Assembly (NCBI GenBank): GCA_001600635.1
Contig: BCKL01000017.1
Span: forward strand, 452,003-516,002
DNA: 64,000 nucleotides
Direction: 5' to 3'
From: Leucosporidium creatinivorum
Taxonomy: Eukaryota > Basidiomycota > Microbotryomycetes > Leucosporidiales > Leucosporidiaceae
The notes under the pieces are model-generated. The model made no database searches and had not been told where the DNA came from. It saw only the letters and a program-made list of their open reading frames with translations. This document shows, in pieces, positions 58,565 through 64,000 of the stretch. The stretch's first letter is position 1; each line of letters opens with the position of its first letter. Made by a program: the position numbers and the translations under genes.

Positions 58565-60724
58565 ATGGCCGCCCGCGTCCAAATCTCTGTCGATTACGAG
58601 CTCGAGGATGGCAAGATGTGAGCTGGAGCGGGTGACAGGGCAGGAGTGTCTACTGATCAGTCTGGTACTCTACAGGAAGGAGATCCCTTTCCCCAAGGCC
58701 GATTCCGAGTCCAAGATTCTCCTCTCCAAGGTGAGCTCTCGCCTAACTCGCAATTGAAGCTCAAACGAAGCTCAAACTGACCCGAATGGCTGCTCTAACA
58801 GGTCAGCGGGAAATACTACGCTACTAGCTCAAAGTGCACCCACTACGGCGCTCCTCTCGTCAAGGGAGTCCTCACCGCTGACGGTCGCATCGTTTGGTGA
58901 GCACGGATCGAGCTTCGCAGGGCGCTCTTCGGAGCTGATTGTCCTCTCCAACAGCCCATGGCACGGAGCCTGCTTCAACGCCTGCACTGGAGACATTGAG
59001 GATGCTCCCGGACTCAACAACCTCTCGTCGTTCAAGGTAGAGGAGGAGGGCTCGGCGCTCTTCATCACCCCGCCCGAGTCGGAGGACGTGACCGCTACGA
59101 GGGAGCCTCCCGCGTTCGCTTCGTCCAAGTCTGGCAAGGGAGTTGTCATCATTGGAGGAGGAGCCGGGGCAGCTCACGCCGTCGAGGAGCTTCGCGAGGC
59201 GGGCTATGAGGGTCGGATCAGGGTCGTCTCGTCCGAGAACTACCTGCCCATCGACCGCACCAAGCTCTCAAAGGCTCTCATCGCCGACTCTTCCAAGATC
59301 GCACTCAGGAGTTCCGACTTCTACGAGAAGCTGGGCGTCGAGTTCCTCCTCGGTCAGGTGAGCTCGGTCGCCGCTCTCTGGGGGTGACATTCGCTGAGCC
59401 TGGCTGCTCCTTCACAGGAAGCATCGTCAATCGACTTCGAGGCCGATGCGGTATCGCTCAAGAACGGCGACAAGGTCGAGTACGAGCAGTTGATCGTCGC
59501 AACGGGAGCTTCGCCGAATAGGCTGCCTGTCGATGGAGCCGACCTCGAGAACATCTTCGTCCTGCGCACGGTCGACCACTCTGCCGCCATCGACGCCGGT
59601 GCGTACCTTTCTGGAGCCTAACAAAACCCTTGAACGATTAGCTGACCCGTTCTCGCCTTCGCAGCCATCGGCGACGGCAAGACCGACAAGAAGAACGTCG
59701 TCGTGATCGGCTCGAGCTTCATCGGAATGGAGGCCGCACTCGCCGCTTCCGCTCGCGCCAGCGTGACCGTCGTCGGCATGGAGGATGCGCCCTTCCAAGC
59801 CATCCTCGGCAAGGAGATTGGTAACGGCGTTCGCAAGTTCCACGAGTCCAAGGGCACCAAGTTCTTCCTCCCCGCCTCGCTCTCCCACTTTGAGGCTTCG
59901 CCCTCCTCCGCCAAGTCGGTCGGATCCGTCATCCTCAAGGACGGCACCTCGATTCCCGCCGACGTGGTCATCCTCGGCGTCGGAGTCAAGCCCGCTACTT
60001 CGGTCCTCAAGGAGTCGGGCGTTCAGCTCGAGAAGGATGGATCAGTCAAGACGGACGAGTTCCTGCGCATTGGCGGGGAGGGAATGGTCAAGGGCAACGT
60101 CTTTGCCATCGGCGACATCGCAAAGTATCGCGATGTGAAGAGCGGTCAGGACATTCGTGTGGAGCACTGGAACGTTGCTTCGGTGAGTTTGAGGTCTTTC
60201 TCACCGCCGGCCGTCCTTCTCACCGCCTTTCGCCTCGTCACCGAGCTCACCTCGCTCTCACCGCTCGCAGAATCACGCCCGCGCCGTGGCTCGTACCATC
60301 GCCCGCAAGGGAGCTGCCTACGAGAAGATTGCCGTCTTCTGGTCGGCGCAGGGTCAGCAGCTTCGCTACGCTGGAACTGCTCGCTCGAAGGAGTGGGAGA
60401 ACGTGATCATCCAGGGTACCCCCGACGAGCTGAAGTGAGTCGCTCTCCGACTCCTCAACGCTATAAGGCCTATTACTGATCGTCGTCCCACGCACAGATT
60501 CGTCGCCTACTACACCAGTTCGTCTCTCAACCGACTTTGAGCTTCCTACTCTCGCTGACCTCTCTTCTCCTCTCGCAGCTGGAGACGACGTCGTCGCTGT
60601 TGCTTCAATGCAGAACGACCCCATCGCCGCTCACGTCTCGGAGCTCTTCCGGCTCAACAAGATGCTCACCGTCAAGGACATTAAGGCCGGCAAGAGCCCT
60701 CTCGATGTCGCTCTCTCGGCGTGA
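58565..60724 (+). CDS. Rieske-domain AIF-like NAD(P)H oxidoreductase (AIFM3 type)
   Basis: Fusion of an N-terminal Rieske [2Fe-2S] domain with an FAD/NAD pyridine nucleotide-disulphide oxidoreductase, as in AIFM3/Nfrl. Exons 1-4: [36 protein letters not shown], then [12 protein letters not shown] and [17 protein letters not shown], which supply the CxH...CxxH cluster ligands. FAD site [19 protein letters not shown], then [31 protein letters not shown] site [55 protein letters not shown] then [15 protein letters not shown] 20-nt exon encodes FVAYYT. Ends PLDVALSA at 60724. No mitochondrial leader is evident, so cytosolic or peripheral location is possible. It may reduce quinones or act in redox signalling; the natural acceptor is unknown. 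Confidence 0.92.
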
Positions 60725-60967
60725 GATGAGGACCTCGGTCTCGGTGCTCACGAGTCTGGGAAGGGATTGTTGGCGAAGTTAGTGCCTCGTCTGTAGATAG
60801 TTGCAATTCTTCAGTCTGTTCTGCTGTATCCTCTCTTTACCCAGCGAAGGCTGACAGAGCTCGTCGATCTTGAAGTGGCTCGATGACGGAGAGCAAGTCC
60901 AAGTCGAGACGTCGCCAGAAAAGGTTGACTTCCTACCGTTCACTCGCTTCATCTGCTCTCATACAAC

Positions 60968-61592
60968 ATGACCAAGTCTGATACCCAAGTCATCGAAGAG
61001 TTCCAAAGTCCGTTTCCTTCCCTACAGCCTGTTCGAACGATCGCCGAGCTGACTTTCGCCCTTCTCTCTCCTCGTCTCTTCTTCGTCTCAGAGTACGTCA
61101 ACATGACTCCCGAAGAGCTCGAGGAGTGGCTTGAGACGGAGGATAGTCAAGGTGCCGGCTGGTCTGCCAATGGAGAGGGCGAGGCGGTTGGGCATCAGAG
61201 CGGTCGCAAGATTGTGAGCGCCGAATTCCGTCGCTCGGCTTCGATCTCGCTCATCTCGCTTCATGTGCAGGTCGAGATCCTTCGCAAGAACCCCAAGGGT
61301 AACGCCGATGACTACGACGAAGAGGATCTCAAGCACATGCGCCAGGTGAGCCAATCTCGGCGATCGTTCAGCGAGGCTGAGCTCGTGCAGACCGCTAACC
61401 TAGTCGCACTTCCGCTGCCTCGAAACATCTTCTTTTCAAACTCTTGACTACACCATACAGGTCGCCGCCTACTGCGCCCGTCACATCGCCCAGGAGGGTC
61501 ACCTCAAGGAGCAGCTTAGCGAGGAGGAGCTCGAGGAGAAGAAGAGCACTCACAGTCTCAAGAATTGGGGTCACGACCCTCTCAAAGCTTGA
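60968..61592 (+). CDS. DUF3140 family protein
   Basis: Small conserved protein of unknown function found in fungi and bacteria. Start MTKSDTQVIEEFQ (60968); a GTCCGT-type donor and a CTGAC branch lead to KYVNMTPEELEEWLETEDSQ, then GAGWSANGEGEAVGHQSGRK, VEILRKNPKGNADDYDEEDL, HMRQ and finally VAAYCARHIAQEGHLKEQLS with LKNWGHDPLK at the end. The motifs MTPEELEEWL, GHQSGRKI and SLKNWGHDPLK are diagnostic. Four exons, about 140 aa, intact. No membrane or signal sequence. Confidence 0.85.
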
Positions 61593-61967
61593 GTGAGGTG
61601 TTTGTCCTGAGCTTGCTGTAATCGTCCGAATAGCTGTGATCCGTGGAGATTCGACTTCGGCGCCGAGCAGATCGAGCGAGGGCGAGCTGCAGCAGCGCGA
61701 AAAGCGATAAGAGTGGTTCGGTGAGCTCCGAGCTAAGTAGGTATACACCACCACTCAGATCCGCCTCGTCGATTTGGACTTGCCTCCTCTTCTCAGCTCC
61801 GGGAGTCAGCTGAAAAAGTGGGGCCCATTTTCAGCTCGTCTGCTTTTCTTCCTCCTGCTTCTTCGTCGCTCGTCTCGCCTGGCCGTTCAACAAGCTGCAC
61901 TCGCACTCGAAAGCGGATCTCACTCTCGCATCGCAGGCTCGCCAGCTTCCCAGAGCGGCACTTCATC
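61593..61967. other. Intergenic with TCGGCGCCGA palindrome
   Basis: About 375 bp. A perfect palindrome TCGGCGCCGA sits at 61657-61666, shortly after the DUF3140 stop. No gene seen. Confidence 0.4.
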
Positions 61968-63284
61968 ATGCCCAGACGATCCTCTCGCCTAGCCAGCAAC
62001 CGGTGAGCCCGAGACTTTACGCTCGCGTTCATGCCGTGGCTTGCTCACTCCGCGTCGTCATCATACAGCACCTCCACCTCGTCAGGCAAGCGAGCACTGG
62101 AGAAGCCGTCGCTCCCGCCCGAGATTATCGCTCAGATTGTACAAGAGGTCGCTTACGGCCACTATAGCTACGGACTCACCAAGTTTGTACGCTACAAGAC
62201 CCTACGCCGACTCTGTCTCGTCTCAAAGGCATGGCTCCCGGCCGCCCGCTCGGCGCTCTACAACCTCATTTTCCTCGAGTCCAAGGACGGCCTAGACGAG
62301 GATGACGAGGAGCTGGAGTACGAGTACTACTACGCGTCGGACGACGAGTACATGGACGAGCCCATCCAAGGAGACCCCATCCTTCCTCCCGAAACCCCTC
62401 CATTCCGCGACCAAGCTCTTCTCACCTCGCTTCGCCGATATCCACATCTCCGGCCGCTTGTGCGCGGCCTCATCGTCACCTACAGCTTCAAGAAGTCCAC
62501 AGACCGCATGGAAGATGCTGACCCGACGCTGAGTGAGCTGTTCAGGCTATGCAGCCGCATCACTCGGCTCGGGCTCAGGAATGGGCCGGATTCCCTTTCC
62601 ACGGACACGGCGGAGCTGGCCTCAGCCCTCTCCGGCCATGCATCCAATCATCCAATCGAGGAGCTGGAGATGCCTTGGACTGGAACAGGCTGCGGGATGC
62701 TGCTAGAGGCAACACCTGAGCTCCGAAGGCTCGTGTTGACCGAAGATAAAGACATGTGGTCGTCAGACTCAGAGGCCGAGCAGTTCAACTCGGACTCCTT
62801 CACGTTCAATCTCAAGGAGCTCCGAGTCGACTGGCTACCAAAGGGCATCAGTGTCGCCCCACTCCTCCTCGCCGAATCACCGTCGACCATCTCGTCCCTC
62901 GACTTGCGTCTCCCCATCCTCCTGCACATTACGACCGACATACCCTCGGTCACCACTTTCACCCTCCACTTCCCATCGTCACCTCTCTCTCAGGAGAACG
63001 CCAGCAAGATGGTCGCCGCCCTCCAGCACTTCCCCTCCCTCCTCACTCTCCGGCTCGTCGACCTCGCCCTTCCCTCGGCCGATGTCAGCTCGCTCCTCCT
63101 CCGCCTACCGCCTCCCCTCACCCTCCTCAGCATTAAAGGCAGTAAAGTGGATAAACCGGCAATCCTGCAATACCTTCAGGATGCGCCACCTCGTCAAGGA
63201 TTCAGGCTCGAGGTCAAGCGCCGAGTGAGGGAGAGCGAGGAGGTGCAGGAGGCGTGCAGGAAGCTGGGGATCAAGCTGGTGTAG
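61968..63284 (+). CDS. F-box/LRR protein
   Basis: Exon 1 (61968-62002) encodes MPRRSSRLASN; a 66-nt intron leads to RTSTSSGKRALEKPSLPPEI, and the F-box continues IIAQIVQEVAYGHYS and RRLCLVSKAWLPAARSALYN. An acidic loop follows (LDEDDEELEYEYYYASDDEY). Leucine-rich segments: LRPLVRGLIVTYSFK, ITRLGLRNGPDSLS, LRRLVLTEDKDMW, LKELRVDWLPKGIS, ISSLDLRLPILLHIT, LLTLRLVDLALPSAD, LTLLSIKGSKVDKP. It ends RKLGIKLV at 63284. About 410 aa, intact, one intron. It probably recruits a substrate to an SCF ubiquitin ligase; distant from the other F-box genes in the window. Confidence 0.8.
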
Positions 63285-63534
63285 ATTGGCGTGTCCGTGC
63301 ATCTGTGGCGTAGTTATCCTGGACTATTTCAGTGACATCTTCGTCGGTGCCAGTACTCGACTCCCCTTGCGAAGCTCGGCGCAGGCGAATCGAGCCTTTC
63401 GTACTCTTCGCGATGACCGAACAAGTTAGGTAACGATGTAGACGAATAGTTGCGAATAGAAGAAGCTACAGATGATGCAAGGAGAGATGTTCAGAGGGCA
63501 AGGAGGGCGAACAGCCGAAGCTCGGCGAAGGAAA

Positions 63535-64000
63535 TTAGCAAAGGACGGCTCCAGCGACAGCGACCAGCGCGCCGAGGAGGGAGGCCCCAGCGATCCTCCT
63601 AGCTCCCGAGGTCTGGGATGAGGTAGCGGCGGTGGTGGTAGCGCTGGCGGCGTTCTGGTTGTTGGCTGCAGAAGTGACGACCGAGGTGGAGGAGCTGCGA
63701 AAGCGAGAAGACATGTCAGCTTGTCGCCCTCCGGCGGGAGGACGCGCAAAAGTAGAGATCAGAAGAGGAGCTCTAACTCACGCCTTGCCGCTCTTTCCGG
63801 GGGTCATCGAAGACGACTTGCCCGAAGCGATGGTGGTGATCTGCGAAGCCGTGCTGACCTGCTCGCCCGAGATGGTAGCGAGAGCGGTACCGTTGGCAAA
63901 GCCGATGGCAATGCACTGGTTGGCGAAGGCTGTATGAAGGAGAGGAAGGTCAGGTCTTCGTTGCGGTCGGATCGACGAGCGCAGCGCGCCGAGGTGGCTG
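63535..64000 (-). CDS. Probable GPI-anchored secreted protein, 5' part outside window
   Basis: Only the last exons are present. An exon at 63782-63929 encodes FANQCIAIGFANGTALATIS and a Ser/Thr-rich stretch to TPGKSGKA. After an intron (63694-63781, branch CTGACA) comes SSTSVVTSAANNQNAAS and more Ser/Thr/Ala, then SGARRIAGASLLGALVAVAG with a short hydrophobic end AVLC and stop at 63535. A Ser/Thr-rich stalk, small residues, then a C-terminal hydrophobic tail is the usual GPI-attachment layout. The acceptor at 63930 shows that more exons lie beyond the window. The protein's main domain cannot be judged. Confidence 0.7.

Overview
This window is nuclear DNA of a basidiomycete fungus, most likely a Pucciniomycotina yeast of the Rhodotorula/Sporobolomyces/Leucosporidium kind (inference from gene style; no marker gene fixes the species). 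Genes are dense, GC-rich and on both strands. They are cut by many small introns with a GTGAGT-like donor, a strong CTGAC branch site and a CAG/TAG acceptor. Micro-exons are common. No rRNA, CRISPR array, intact transposon or virus-derived gene was seen.

Layout. 1-10.2 kb: the 3' part of the AMPK gamma subunit SNF4, a small coiled-coil acidic protein, and a full-length ABCC/MRP-type ABC transporter (minus). 10.2-11.4 kb: a gene-free stretch with tRNA-like Pol III promoter boxes. 11.4-17.6 kb: a LigB/DOPA-dioxygenase-type enzyme, a broken F-box-like gene (copy A) and a fungal kinase-like gene. 17.6-38.2 kb is a duplication-rich segment. It holds a truncated second copy of INO1, three related units made of an F-box gene plus a shared upstream repeat (R1), a further F-box/LRR gene and the intact F-box-like copy B, which lies inverted to copy A. 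Single-copy genes sit among them: MED4, PAM16, a membrane-anchored LigB-like pseudoenzyme, a lineage-specific protein and a coiled-coil protein. 38.6-45 kb: an Asteroid/XPG-like nuclease, a small secreted Cys-rich protein and a two-TM surface protein. 45-53 kb: an ArfGAP with endocytic-kinase-type motifs, two tandem ETT1/Nro1-like genes, and MCR1, whose 5' end faces the second of them. 54-64 kb: full-length INO1 preceded by a spliced short upstream ORF, a second lineage-specific protein, a Rieske/AIF-type oxidoreductase, a DUF3140 protein, an F-box/LRR gene, and the 3' end of a probable GPI-anchored protein.

The genes do not form one pathway. Most conserved ones are housekeeping: energy sensing (SNF4), inositol synthesis (INO1), transcription (MED4), mitochondrial import (PAM16), redox (MCR1, AIF-like), vesicle traffic (ArfGAP) and translation termination (ETT1-like). 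The most unusual features are the local duplication landscape, with F-box genes decaying at similar positions and a 21 kb interval flanked by inverted 2 kb copies; two candidate 28-29 nt introns; a LigB-fold protein that has lost its metal ligands; and a lineage-specific gene pair that I do not recognise. All exon joins were made by eye from splice signals and frame; coordinates give outer gene limits and include introns.
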